From Paraburkholderia atlantica (lineage in GTDB: Bacteria > Pseudomonadota > Gammaproteobacteria > Burkholderiales > Burkholderiaceae): a stretch of DNA of 64,000 bases. Each line of letters starts with the position of its first letter. Within the stretch, counting starts at the first letter, position 1. The stretch covers positions 62,001-126,000 of the forward strand of contig NZ_WHNQ01000013.1 of the NCBI RefSeq assembly GCF_009362785.1. The letters run 5' to 3'. Made by a program: the position numbers and the translations under genes. Positions 26,419 through 34,554 of the stretch are shown piece after piece. The notes below the pieces were generated by a model that saw only the letters and a list, made by a program, of their open reading frames with translations, had not been told where the DNA came from and searched no databases.

Positions 26419-27744
26419 ATGGCGCGCAGCACACCGAACCGCCTGAACCTTTGGATGAACGGCCTGCGGGTCGGCGCCTGGGAAACGACCCGCGGCGGCG
26501 AACGTCTGACCTATGCCGACGAATGGATCGACGATCCGCAAGGACGCCCGCTATCGCTGTCGCTGCCGTTCACACCGGGCAATCAGCCGTATCGCGGCCA
26601 GATCGTCGCCGACTATTTCGACAACCTGTTGCCCGACAGCGAACCGATCCGACGCCGCATCGCCGCGCGCTACCGGACCGGCAGCACCGCGCCGTTTGCG
26701 TTGCTCACCACGCTCGGGCGCGACTGCGTCGGCGCCTTGCAACTGCTGCCGCCGGACGAAGAGCCGAGCGATCTGACGAGCATCCACGGCCGCGAACTCA
26801 GCGACAGCGACATCGCCGCGCTGCTGCGCGGCACGACGTCGGCGGCGCCGCTCGGGCAGCACGATGCGCTAGAGGACCTGCGTCTGTCGATCGCGGGCGC
26901 GCAGGAAAAAACCGCGCTGCTCCGTCATCGCAACCGCTGGCTGCTGCCCGAAGGCAGCACGCCGACCACGCACATCTTCAAGCTGCCGCTTGGTCTCGTA
27001 GGCAACATGCGCGCCGATATGCGCACGTCGGTGGAAAACGAATGGCTGTGCTCGCAGATCGTCGCGGCCTATGGGCTCCCCGTCGCGCGTTGCGAAATCG
27101 CACGATTCGACGAGCAGAAGGTATTGATCGTCGAGCGCTTCGATCGCCGTTTGTCGAGCGACGCCACGTGGTTCGTGCGTCTGCCGCAAGAGGACATGTG
27201 CCAGGCCACTGGCACGTCGGCCCTGCACAAGTACGAGTCCGACGGCGGCCCGGGCATCGAGGCGATCATGGAGATACTCGCGGGGTCCGCCCGTGCAACG
27301 ACCGACCGCCGCAACTTCTTCGCGACGCAGCTGATTTTCTGGCTGCTCGCCGCGACCGATGGCCACGCGAAGAACTTCAGCATTGCGCATCTGCCCGGCA
27401 ATCGCTACGAATCCACACCGCTTTACGACGTGCTGTCCGCGCATCCGATCATCGGCAGCGGTGCGGGACGCCTCGCGGCGCAAAAAGTGAAGCTGGCGAT
27501 GGCGGTTCGCGGCAAGAACGTCCACTACCTGCTCAACCAGATCCAACGCCGGCACTGGGTAGCAGAAGGACAGCGCGTGGGTTTCTCCTCCGGCGACGTC
27601 GATACGCTGATCGATCAATTGACCGCGCAAACGGAGACGGTGATCGATGCCGTCTCGTCGCAACTGCCCGCCGATTTTCCGCTGGACGTGGCCGATGCGG
27701 TCTTCGACGGCATGCGCCGGTTGAACCGGAAGCTTGCCCTGTAA
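26419..27744 (+). CDS. hipA: HipA-family serine/threonine kinase toxin
   Basis: A 441-residue HipA kinase. The N-terminal couple_HipA domain (RLNLWMNGLRVGAW to about residue 110) is followed by the kinase core with the flexible P-loop motif SIAGAQEK (around S157) and the catalytic ATDGHAKNFS loop (D314), then the YDVLSA Mg-binding segment. HipA toxins of the classic type phosphorylate glutamyl-tRNA synthetase and induce growth arrest; other family members use other tRNA ligases, so the target is inferred. It is 2 bp after hipB and preceded by GGGAGGA. All catalytic motifs look intact. Confidence 0.93.
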   Translation: MARSTPNRLNLWMNGLRVGAWETTRGGERLTYADEWIDDPQGRPLSLSLPFTPGNQPYRGQIVADYFDNLLPDSEPIRRRIAARYRTGSTAPFALLTTLGRDCVGALQLLPPDEEPSDLTSIHGRELSDSDIAALLRGTTSAAPLGQHDALEDLRLSIAGAQEKTALLRHRNRWLLPEGSTPTTHIFKLPLGLVGNMRADMRTSVENEWLCSQIVAAYGLPVARCEIARFDEQKVLIVERFDRRLSSDATWFVRLPQEDMCQATGTSALHKYESDGGPGIEAIMEILAGSARATTDRRNFFATQLIFWLLAATDGHAKNFSIAHLPGNRYESTPLYDVLSAHPIIGSGAGRLAAQKVKLAMAVRGKNVHYLLNQIQRRHWVAEGQRVGFSSGDVDTLIDQLTAQTETVIDAVSSQLPADFPLDVADAVFDGMRRLNRKLAL

Positions 27745-27786
27745 AGCTCCGCCGCTACCTGATTGAGGCGCGGCACCACGGCAACC

Positions 27787-28464
27787 TCACGCGCGCCGCG
27801 CCGCCGCTGCATCGGTCTTCGCCGACGCACGCCACTGCACGCTCAGCAGATGCTCGCGCATGCATTGCGCGGCCGCGTCCGCATCGCGCGCTTTCAGCGC
27901 ATTGACGACCGCCTGATGCTGTTGTGCGAAAAACAGCCGCGTCTCCTGCGCGGACGTTTTCTCGCGAACCTCAGGCTTCACCCGCATACCGTTGATCACC
28001 TCCATCAAGGCGATCAACGCGGGATTACGCGTGGCATGTCCGATCAGCAAATGAAAGCGATGATCCCATTGCTGCCACTCTTCGTCGTTTTTCGCAGCGG
28101 CATTTTTGCGTGCGCACTTCTCCAGCTCCTGCAGGTCGTCGCCACTCGCTTTCGTAGCGGCCAGCGCGGCCAGCGCCGGCTCGAACAGCAGCCGCATTTC
28201 GGCGATATCCGCGGGACTCGTGCCCACGCGCAAGCCGCGCAGCGTCGGCGCAAACTTCAGCGGCCGCGCGCCCAGATAGGTGCCGCGGCCGACGCCGCGC
28301 CACACCCGCCCCGACGCCTCGAGTGAAGCCAGCGCCGCGCGCAACTCGCGGCGGCTCACGTCCAGTTCTTCGGCGAGCTTTCGTTCGGGCGGCAGCACGT
28401 CACCGTCCTTCAACTGATGGTCGGCGATGTATTCGAGCAGCGCATCCAGTATCGGTTTTTCCAT
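27787..28464 (-). CDS. GntR/FadR-family transcriptional regulator
   Basis: A 225-residue regulator. Residues 1-65 are a winged helix-turn-helix (LLEYIADHQLKDGDVLPPERKLAEELDVSRRELRAAL), and residues 90-220 form the all-helical FCD ligand domain (DIAEMRLLFEPALAALAA; HATRNPALIALMEVI; QQHQAVVNALKARDADAA). The start at 28464 (MEKPIL) is canonical; 23 open codons before it overlap the operator. A perfect AACCAAT-N4-ATTGGTT palindrome lies 12 bp upstream and a near copy lies before the divergent gamma-glutamyltransferase, so it likely represses both promoters. The ligand is unknown; FCD proteins usually bind small carboxylates. Confidence 0.92.
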   Translation of the reverse strand: MEKPILDALLEYIADHQLKDGDVLPPERKLAEELDVSRRELRAALASLEASGRVWRGVGRGTYLGARPLKFAPTLRGLRVGTSPADIAEMRLLFEPALAALAATKASGDDLQELEKCARKNAAAKNDEEWQQWDHRFHLLIGHATRNPALIALMEVINGMRVKPEVREKTSAQETRLFFAQQHQAVVNALKARDADAAAQCMREHLLSVQWRASAKTDAAAARRA

Positions 28465-28475
28465 GTCGCTCACTG

Positions 28476-28493
28476 AACCAATTTGTATTGGTT
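28476..28493. promoter_or_regulatory. FadR-type operator 1 (perfect palindrome)
   Basis: AACCAAT (28476-28482), 4-bp spacer TTGT, ATTGGTT (28487-28493). It sits directly before the GntR/FadR gene start, fitting autoregulation. Confidence 0.75.
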
Positions 28494-28631
28494 TCAACGA
28501 TACCAGAATAGCGCCGACTTGACACGAGAGCACCCGGCGATTTTTGATTCGCTATACTGCATCGCATGTCGATGGTTAACACCGGGTGCAACCCGGCTTC
28601 GTTAGACTTACGCTTTCATTTTCTACGGTCG

Positions 28632-28649
28632 AACCATTACATATTGGTT
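28632..28649. promoter_or_regulatory. FadR-type operator 2 (near palindrome)
   Basis: AACCATT (28632-28638), spacer ACAT, ATTGGTT (28643-28649): same 7-4-7 geometry as operator 1, with one changed pair of bases. It lies 37 bp before the gamma-glutamyltransferase start. Confidence 0.7.
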
Positions 28650-28685
28650 CGTCGATTCGGACCCGTCGTCGCCAAGGAGCCGCGC

Positions 28686-30470
28686 ATGTCGTTTACAACC
28701 CGTCCAGAACTGATCGGCACCTTCGGCATGGTGGCCTCGACGCACTGGCTCGCGAGCGCATCGGCGATGGCGGTCCTCGAAAAAGGCGGCAATGCGTTCG
28801 ATGCCGCCGCTGCCGCCGGCTTCGTGTTGCAGATCGTCGAGCCGCATCTGAACGGTCCGGGTGGCGAGCTGCCGGTGGTGTTCTACAGCGCGCGCGAAGA
28901 ACGCGTGCGCGTGCTGTGCGGACAGGGCGTGACGCCCGCGCGCATGACGATCGAACGGATGCGCAAGATGGGGCTCGACGTGGTACCGGGCACGGGCTTG
29001 CTGCCCGCAGTCGTGCCGGGCGCGTTCGGCGCATGGATGGCGCTGCTGCGCGACTATGGCCAACTGCCGCTCGAAGAAGTGCTGAGCTATGCGATCGGCT
29101 ACGCGGAAAACGGCTATCCGGTGCTGCCGCGCATGGCATCGTCGATTCTCGCGATTCAGGACTTCTTCCGCACCGAATGGACGACCTCGGCCGAGCAATG
29201 GCTGCGCAACGGCGAGGCGCCGATGCCGAACCGGTTGTTCGCGAATCCCGCGATCGCCGAAACCTACAAGCGCATCCTGCGCGAGGCGAACACGCGCAGC
29301 GATCGCGCCGAGCAGTGCGAACGCGCGCGCGATGCCTTCTATCGCGGCTTCGTCGCCGACGCGATCGACCACTACTTCCGTTCGACCGCCGTGCTCGACA
29401 CCTCGGGCCTGCGCAACAGCGGCCTGCTCGATGCTGGCGATCTCGCGCGCTGGGAGCCGACCTACGAAGACCCGGTGTCGTACGACTACGCGGGCATGCG
29501 CGTGCACAAAACCGGCCCATGGGGCCAGGGCCCGATGTTCCTGCAACAGCTCGCGCTGCTGAAGGGTTTCGACCTCGGCGCGATGGACCCCCTTGGGCCC
29601 GATTTCGTACACACAGTGATCGAGTGCTCGAAGCTCGCGTTCGCCGATCGCGAAGTGTTCTACGGCGACCCGGCGTTTTCCCATGTGCCGATGGACATGC
29701 TGCTCAGCGACGCATACAACGACGAGCGGCGCCGCCTCATCGATCCGCGCCGCGCGTCGTTCGAATTCCGCCCCGGGGTGCTCGGCGACAGCGAGCAACG
29801 CGCCGCGCGCATCGTCGCGAACGCCGGGCGCGAGCAGGCCGGCGGCTTCGGCCAGGGTGAACCGACCTTCGCGCCGCTGCCCGAATTGCGCGGCGACACC
29901 GTGCATCTCGACGTGGTCGACCGCTGGGGCAACATGGTGTCGGCTACGCCGTCGGGCGGCTGGCTGCAGGCGTCGCCAGCGGTGCCGGGTCTCGGCTTCA
30001 ACGTGACCACGCGCGCGCAGATGTTCTGGATGGAAGAAGGTCTGCCTTCGTCACTCGGCCCGGGCCGCCGCCCGCGCACCACGCTGTCGCCGACGCTCGT
30101 CACACGCGACGGCAAGCCGTACGCCGCCTTCGGCACGCCGGGCGGCGACCAGCAGGATCAGTGGTCGCTGCAGCTGTTTCTCAAGCACGTGCATGGCGGC
30201 ATGAACTTCCAGGCCGCCGCCGATGCGCCGTCGTTCCAGACCGCGCACTTCCCCGGCTCGTTCTATCCGCGCGCGATGCAGCTCGGCAAGATGTCCGCCG
30301 AGTCGCGCTTTCCGGACAGCACGCTCGCCGAACTGCGCGCCCGCGGCCACGATCTCACCGTCGCGGAGCCGTGGGCGCTCGGCCGGGTCTGCGCGGTCGC
30401 GATCCGCAACGGTTTGATGCGAGGCGCGGCCACGCCGCGTCAGATGCAGGCTTATGCGATCGGCCGATAA
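28686..30470 (+). CDS. Gamma-glutamyltransferase family protein
   Basis: A 594-residue Ntn-hydrolase precursor. The start at 28686 follows a GGAG site; the frame is open 40 codons earlier but overlaps the operator. The conserved N-terminal STHWLAS-ASAMAVLEKGGNAFDAA motif and LNGPGGE are present. The autoprocessing and catalytic threonine is in GDTVHLDVVD (T405), followed by GNMVSATPSGGW, and GRRPRTTLSPTLV is the substrate pocket loop. No signal peptide is visible, unlike classic periplasmic GGT, so it may belong to the cytoplasmic GGT-like amidase/acylase branch. It heads a rightward cluster with two MFS transporters and a GAF protein, probably for import and cleavage of a gamma-glutamyl or related amide compound (inference). 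Confidence 0.9.
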   Translation: MSFTTRPELIGTFGMVASTHWLASASAMAVLEKGGNAFDAAAAAGFVLQIVEPHLNGPGGELPVVFYSAREERVRVLCGQGVTPARMTIERMRKMGLDVVPGTGLLPAVVPGAFGAWMALLRDYGQLPLEEVLSYAIGYAENGYPVLPRMASSILAIQDFFRTEWTTSAEQWLRNGEAPMPNRLFANPAIAETYKRILREANTRSDRAEQCERARDAFYRGFVADAIDHYFRSTAVLDTSGLRNSGLLDAGDLARWEPTYEDPVSYDYAGMRVHKTGPWGQGPMFLQQLALLKGFDLGAMDPLGPDFVHTVIECSKLAFADREVFYGDPAFSHVPMDMLLSDAYNDERRRLIDPRRASFEFRPGVLGDSEQRAARIVANAGREQAGGFGQGEPTFAPLPELRGDTVHLDVVDRWGNMVSATPSGGWLQASPAVPGLGFNVTTRAQMFWMEEGLPSSLGPGRRPRTTLSPTLVTRDGKPYAAFGTPGGDQQDQWSLQLFLKHVHGGMNFQAAADAPSFQTAHFPGSFYPRAMQLGKMSAESRFPDSTLAELRARGHDLTVAEPWALGRVCAVAIRNGLMRGAATPRQMQAYAIGR

Positions 30471-30538
30471 GCGGCCCGAAGCAGCCATCAGCGCAGAATG
30501 CGCGGCCTCGCCGCGCCATTTCCTCAGAAGGAGTTGCC

Positions 30539-31966
30539 GTGTCCGCCGTCGCCGCCCGTCTTGAAAGACTTCCCATATCGAGCTTTCACCGCAGACTGCT
30601 GCTGATCGGCGGGCTCGGGTACATGTTCGACGGACTCGATTCGTCGTCGCTCGCGTTTCTGCTGCCGGTCGTCAGCAAGCTGTGGCAATTGACGAGCGCG
30701 CAGACCGGGCTGGTCGCGAGCAGCACCTATATCGGCTACTTTTTCGGCGCATTCCTGTCGGGCGTGCTCGCCGACTTGATCGGCCGGCGCCGCATCATGA
30801 TGAGCGCGCTCGCCATCTATTGCGTCGCGTCGCTCGCGAGCGCAACCGCGCAGGACTGGCACACGTTCTTCGCATTGCGCGTCGTCGCGGGTTTCGGTTC
30901 GGGCGCCGAGACCGTCGTGATTGCGCCGTTTCTCGCCGAGTTCGTGCCGCGCCGTTATCGCGGCATGTTCTGCGGCGCGCTGGTCGGCTTCATGTCGTTC
31001 GGCTATCTGACCTCGTCGATTCTCGGCTTCGCGGTAGTGCGCAATTTCGCCGACGGCTGGCGCTATCTGGCGGTAATCACGTCGCTGCCCGTCGTGATGC
31101 TGCTGTGGTGGCGCCGGACGCTGCCCGAATCGCCGCGCTGGCTCGAAAGCCAGGGTCGTGCGGACGAGGCGAACGGCATCGTCGGTCGCATCGAAGCGGC
31201 GTTCGTCGAGCGCGGCATTGCGCTTGCTCCGGTGACCGCTAGTAACGCCTTTCACGCGATGCTCGCGCCGGCCTCTGCGCCGGGACGCGCCAACGCATGG
31301 CGCAACGTGGTCGCGCTGTGGTCGCCGCGACTCGCACGGACGACCGCGGTCAGCTGGCTGATGTGGTTCTCGGTCGCGTTCGCATACTACTCGTTCTTCT
31401 CGTGGATCCCGAGCCTGCTCGTCAAGGAAGGACTGACGATGACGAAGAGCTTCGGCTATTCGATCGCGATCTATGGCGCGCAGATTCCCGGCTACTTCTC
31501 GGCCGCGTGGCTCAACGAGAAGATCGGCCGTAAAGCGGTGGTCGCTTCCTACATGCTGCTCGGCGGCATCGCGGCGATCACGCTCGCGTTTTCTCACACC
31601 GGCATACAGATCATGGCCGCGGGCATCGCGCTGTCGTTCTTCATGAACGGCGCATTCGCCGGCGTCTACGCTTACACGCCAGAAGTGTTTCCGACCGCGG
31701 TGCGTACGACGGGCACGGGCTCGTCGTCATCGTTCGGCCGCATCGGCTCGGTCAGCGCGCCGATCCTCGTCGGCCTCGTTTATCCGCTGTTCGGCTTCCT
31801 CGGTGTGTTCGGGATGACCACGACGGTTCTGGTGATCGGCGCATGCGTGGTGTTCTTCCTCGGCATCGAAACGCGCAACCGCTCGCTGGAGGATATCGAA
31901 GCGAGCGAACTCGAACCGGCACGCGACACGCGAGGCCAACTGAATTCCACCGGCATGCACGGCTGA
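30539..31966 (+). CDS. MFS transporter (metabolite:H+ symporter type)
   Basis: A 475-residue 12-helix major-facilitator protein. It starts with GTG at 30539 behind AAGGAG; the open frame upstream overlaps the previous gene. The first helix contains GGLGYMFDGLDSSSLAFLLP, the loop 2-3 motif is GVLADLIGRRR, and the mid-protein LPESPRWLESQGR is typical of sugar/aromatic-acid symporters. It lies 68 bp after the gamma-glutamyltransferase-like gene. Its substrate is not evident; co-expression suggests the compound handled by that enzyme. Confidence 0.9.
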   Translation: MSAVAARLERLPISSFHRRLLLIGGLGYMFDGLDSSSLAFLLPVVSKLWQLTSAQTGLVASSTYIGYFFGAFLSGVLADLIGRRRIMMSALAIYCVASLASATAQDWHTFFALRVVAGFGSGAETVVIAPFLAEFVPRRYRGMFCGALVGFMSFGYLTSSILGFAVVRNFADGWRYLAVITSLPVVMLLWWRRTLPESPRWLESQGRADEANGIVGRIEAAFVERGIALAPVTASNAFHAMLAPASAPGRANAWRNVVALWSPRLARTTAVSWLMWFSVAFAYYSFFSWIPSLLVKEGLTMTKSFGYSIAIYGAQIPGYFSAAWLNEKIGRKAVVASYMLLGGIAAITLAFSHTGIQIMAAGIALSFFMNGAFAGVYAYTPEVFPTAVRTTGTGSSSSFGRIGSVSAPILVGLVYPLFGFLGVFGMTTTVLVIGACVVFFLGIETRNRSLEDIEASELEPARDTRGQLNSTGMHG

Positions 31967-32004
31967 ACGCACTGCGACTCTTCACACTTCCCGATCCGAA
32001 CGCG

Positions 32005-32568
32005 ATGCAAACGATGCAAGGCAACCTGACCGACCCCGCACCGCACGATGCGCAGATGCTGGAAATCGCGGACCTCGAACGTCTCGCGCTGGCGATGCGC
32101 TTGAAAGACCAACCGCTCGAGCTATTCCGCGCGGTTCACGCGGTGGCGGCAAAGGCGATAGGCCTGAGCCTGATCACGATCATGTCGTACGATGCGCGGC
32201 GTCACGAGGTCGAACGGGTCTACACGAACATGCCGGACGTCTATCCACTGGGCGGCCGCAAAAAGAAGCAAGGCACCGCGTGGGCGCGACAGATACTCCA
32301 GGATCTGAAGCCGTTTCGCGCTGCCACGTCGCAAGGCATTCGCGAGGCCTTCGACGATCATGCGGTGATGACAGGGATGGGTCTCGGCTCGATCCTGAAC
32401 ATTCCGATCGCCTATGACGGCGTGTGCATCGGTACGATGAACCTGACGCACGAGGAAGGCTGGTACACCAGCCGTCATGAAAGTATCGGCCTGCTGATCG
32501 GCGCCTTCCTTGCCCCCGCTCTGCTCAGGCAGAGTACGCAATCCCCCGCTTGCGCCGCCCGTCCATGA
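32005..32568 (+). CDS. GAF-domain protein
   Basis: A 187-residue cytoplasmic protein with a single GAF domain over most of its length: a start helix LERLALAMRLKDQPLELFRAVH, then GLSLITIMSYD, VERVYTNMPDVYPLGG, and LGSILNIPIAYDGVCIGTMNLTHEEGWY, the classic GAF sheet. No output domain is attached, so it may be a small-molecule sensor or an enzyme-like GAF (as in free methionine sulfoxide reductases), although the catalytic cysteines of that family are not evident. The start at 32005 follows the MFS gene by 38 bp; an ATG at 32014 is possible. It overlaps the next MFS gene by ATGA. Confidence 0.82.
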   Translation: MQTMQGNLTDPAPHDAQMLEIADLERLALAMRLKDQPLELFRAVHAVAAKAIGLSLITIMSYDARRHEVERVYTNMPDVYPLGGRKKKQGTAWARQILQDLKPFRAATSQGIREAFDDHAVMTGMGLGSILNIPIAYDGVCIGTMNLTHEEGWYTSRHESIGLLIGAFLAPALLRQSTQSPACAARP

Positions 32569-33821
32569 AAACACCATCCGATCTGCAACACTATCAAGCC
32601 GCGACCCGTCCGGCGGTCTCGCAAGGCCGCTGGGTGCTGGTCTTCGCGCTCGGCTACCTCGCGCTGATCGCCGATGGCGCCGACGTAATGATGTACGGCC
32701 TGACGCTGTCGCGCATCAAGGACGACTTCGGGCTGACCAACGTCGAAGCCGGCGCGCTGGGTAGTCTGACCTTGCTCGGCATGGCGATCGGCGGCATTGC
32801 CGGCGGTTGGGCGAGCGATCGTCTGGGCCGCGTGCGCGTCGTCGCGTGGGCGCTCGCGCTGTTCTCGCTCGGCGCGGGGATGCTCGGGTTCACGCACAGC
32901 TTCGTCGAATTCGCGGCGGTGCGCTTCATCAGTTCGCTCGGCATTGGCTGCATGGTGCTGGTCACTACACTGGTGGCCGAATATGTGCCGACCGAGCGGC
33001 GCTCGCTGGTACTCGGCATGCTGCAAACCGGCATTTCGGCCGGCTATATCGTCGTCATCGCGCTCAGCAACTGGATTCTGCCGCAGTACGGCTGGCGCAC
33101 GCTGTACTACGTGTCGGCCGTGCCGGTGCTGCTCGCGTTCGCGATCAAGTTCGCGGTTCCCGAACCGGCGGCATGGCTCGCGAGCCGCGCCGCCGACCGC
33201 GCGAGCAAGACGCGGCCCGTCGACAATCGCTACGCGCAGATTTTCGGTGACCGCCAGGCACGCACGATGTTCATCCTGTGGACCTTCGCATCGATCTTCG
33301 TGCTGTCAGGCTTTTACGGCCTGAACAACTGGCTGCCGACGTACCTCGAGAAAGAACTGCACATCAAGTTCAGCTCGCTGACCGGCTATATGATCGGCAC
33401 GTACGTGGTCGCCTTCATCGGTAAGATCTTTGCAGGCTGGCTCGGTGATCGCTGGAGCCGGCGCGGCGTGTACGTGCTCGGCTGCATCGGTGCGGCGCTG
33501 TTTCTGCCCGTGATCATTTTCTGGCACACGCGCGACAACATTTCCACGCTGATGCTTTTCTTCGGCTTTCTGTATGGCGTGCCGCTCGGCACGATCGGCA
33601 CGTTCATGTCGGAAAGCTTCGCGACGTCGGTGCGCGGCACCGCAGTGGGCGGCTCGTATAATCTCGGGCGCTTCTGTTCGGGGGCGGCGCCGATCGTCAT
33701 TGGTTTTATCGCGACGCAGTTCTCGATCGGACTCGGCTTTCTCGTGGTCGGCGCGGTGTTCTTTTTGAGCGGCGTGACTGCATTGTTCGTTCCTGATCGG
33801 CTATACGATACGCAGCGTTAA
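32565..33821 (+). CDS. MFS transporter (AAHS, aromatic acid:H+ symporter-like)
   Basis: A 418-residue MFS protein whose ATG overlaps the GAF-gene stop as ATGA. Helix 1 carries the DGADVMMYGLTLSRIKDDFGL motif typical of AAHS-family carriers (D-x-x-D in helix 1), and loop 2-3 is GGWASDRLGRVRVV. It ends LFVPDRLYDTQR. With the GAF gene it is translationally coupled, making this the last gene of the gamma-glutamyltransferase cluster. Substrate probably an organic or aromatic acid; this is family-level inference. Confidence 0.9.
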   Translation: MKTPSDLQHYQAATRPAVSQGRWVLVFALGYLALIADGADVMMYGLTLSRIKDDFGLTNVEAGALGSLTLLGMAIGGIAGGWASDRLGRVRVVAWALALFSLGAGMLGFTHSFVEFAAVRFISSLGIGCMVLVTTLVAEYVPTERRSLVLGMLQTGISAGYIVVIALSNWILPQYGWRTLYYVSAVPVLLAFAIKFAVPEPAAWLASRAADRASKTRPVDNRYAQIFGDRQARTMFILWTFASIFVLSGFYGLNNWLPTYLEKELHIKFSSLTGYMIGTYVVAFIGKIFAGWLGDRWSRRGVYVLGCIGAALFLPVIIFWHTRDNISTLMLFFGFLYGVPLGTIGTFMSESFATSVRGTAVGGSYNLGRFCSGAAPIVIGFIATQFSIGLGFLVVGAVFFLSGVTALFVPDRLYDTQR

Positions 33822-33921
33822 ACCTGTAGCGTCCACGTCGGGATCGTGTCTTGTCAAAGAATTGCCCAGGGTCCGGCGCTAAAGCTCAGTCACCGGATAA
33901 CCTGGGCACCACGATGAAGCA

Positions 33922-34257
33922 TTACTCGTTACCGGCGACGATGTTGGAAATGGTCCAATTGTTCGTCGATACGAGCACATAATCGCCATTGACGCCCAGC
34001 CATTTATGCCCGCGCGGCGGCGCATTGAGGCCGTGTCCGCGCCAGTCGTCCATCATGAAATTGTAATTACGGTATTCAGCCGGCACACGTTGGCCTTTAT
34101 GCCAGTCACGATGCGGAATCGACGGCATCACCTGCTGACGGCCCGTGCCGGCCATCTGGCCGCCTTCGTCCTGCGGCGGCGGTCCAGCCGCGATCGCGAA
34201 CGCCGACACACCGGCAAACGACAAGGCGACGAGTTGCGCAACAAAGCGGTTATTCAT
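33922..34257 (-). CDS. RcnB-family periplasmic protein
   Basis: A 111-residue secreted protein with a signal peptide (MNNRFVAQLVALSFAGVSAFAIA). The mature part has the RcnB pattern: WHKGQRVPAEYRNYNFMMDDWRGHGLNAPPRGHKWLGV, then NGDYVLVSTNNWTISNIV. RcnB was first described in E. coli as a periplasmic factor in nickel/cobalt homeostasis; many homologues in beta-proteobacteria are uncharacterised. The start at 34257 gives the clean signal peptide. It lies between the MFS cluster and arcA with no evident partner. The 297 bp before it (34258-34554) is AT-rich and holds no gene I can support. Confidence 0.85.
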   Translation of the reverse strand: MNNRFVAQLVALSFAGVSAFAIAAGPPPQDEGGQMAGTGRQQVMPSIPHRDWHKGQRVPAEYRNYNFMMDDWRGHGLNAPPRGHKWLGVNGDYVLVSTNNWTISNIVAGNE

Positions 34258-34554
34258 GTTCGAACCTCCGTGCGGTGGAAGAAAGCTCCGGGCATTCACG
34301 CGATGAACGTGAAAAGTCATCGTCCAGCTACTCGCAGATTCATTAACTCGAACTTCATTGCAGCGATCGCTGGTCTATCGAATGTAATCTTTGCAAATCG
34401 CGAGATGTCAAATTCGATATTTTCAGGCCTGACTCTAAGTCGTTAAAAAGTATAGTAAAAGGAAGTTCGACTTCAAGCCGGACCGCTTGGCGGCAGCAAA
34501 GGCGAGCGGGACGGCACGTCACCAATCACCCGTCAAATTGATCCGCCTGGCTGA

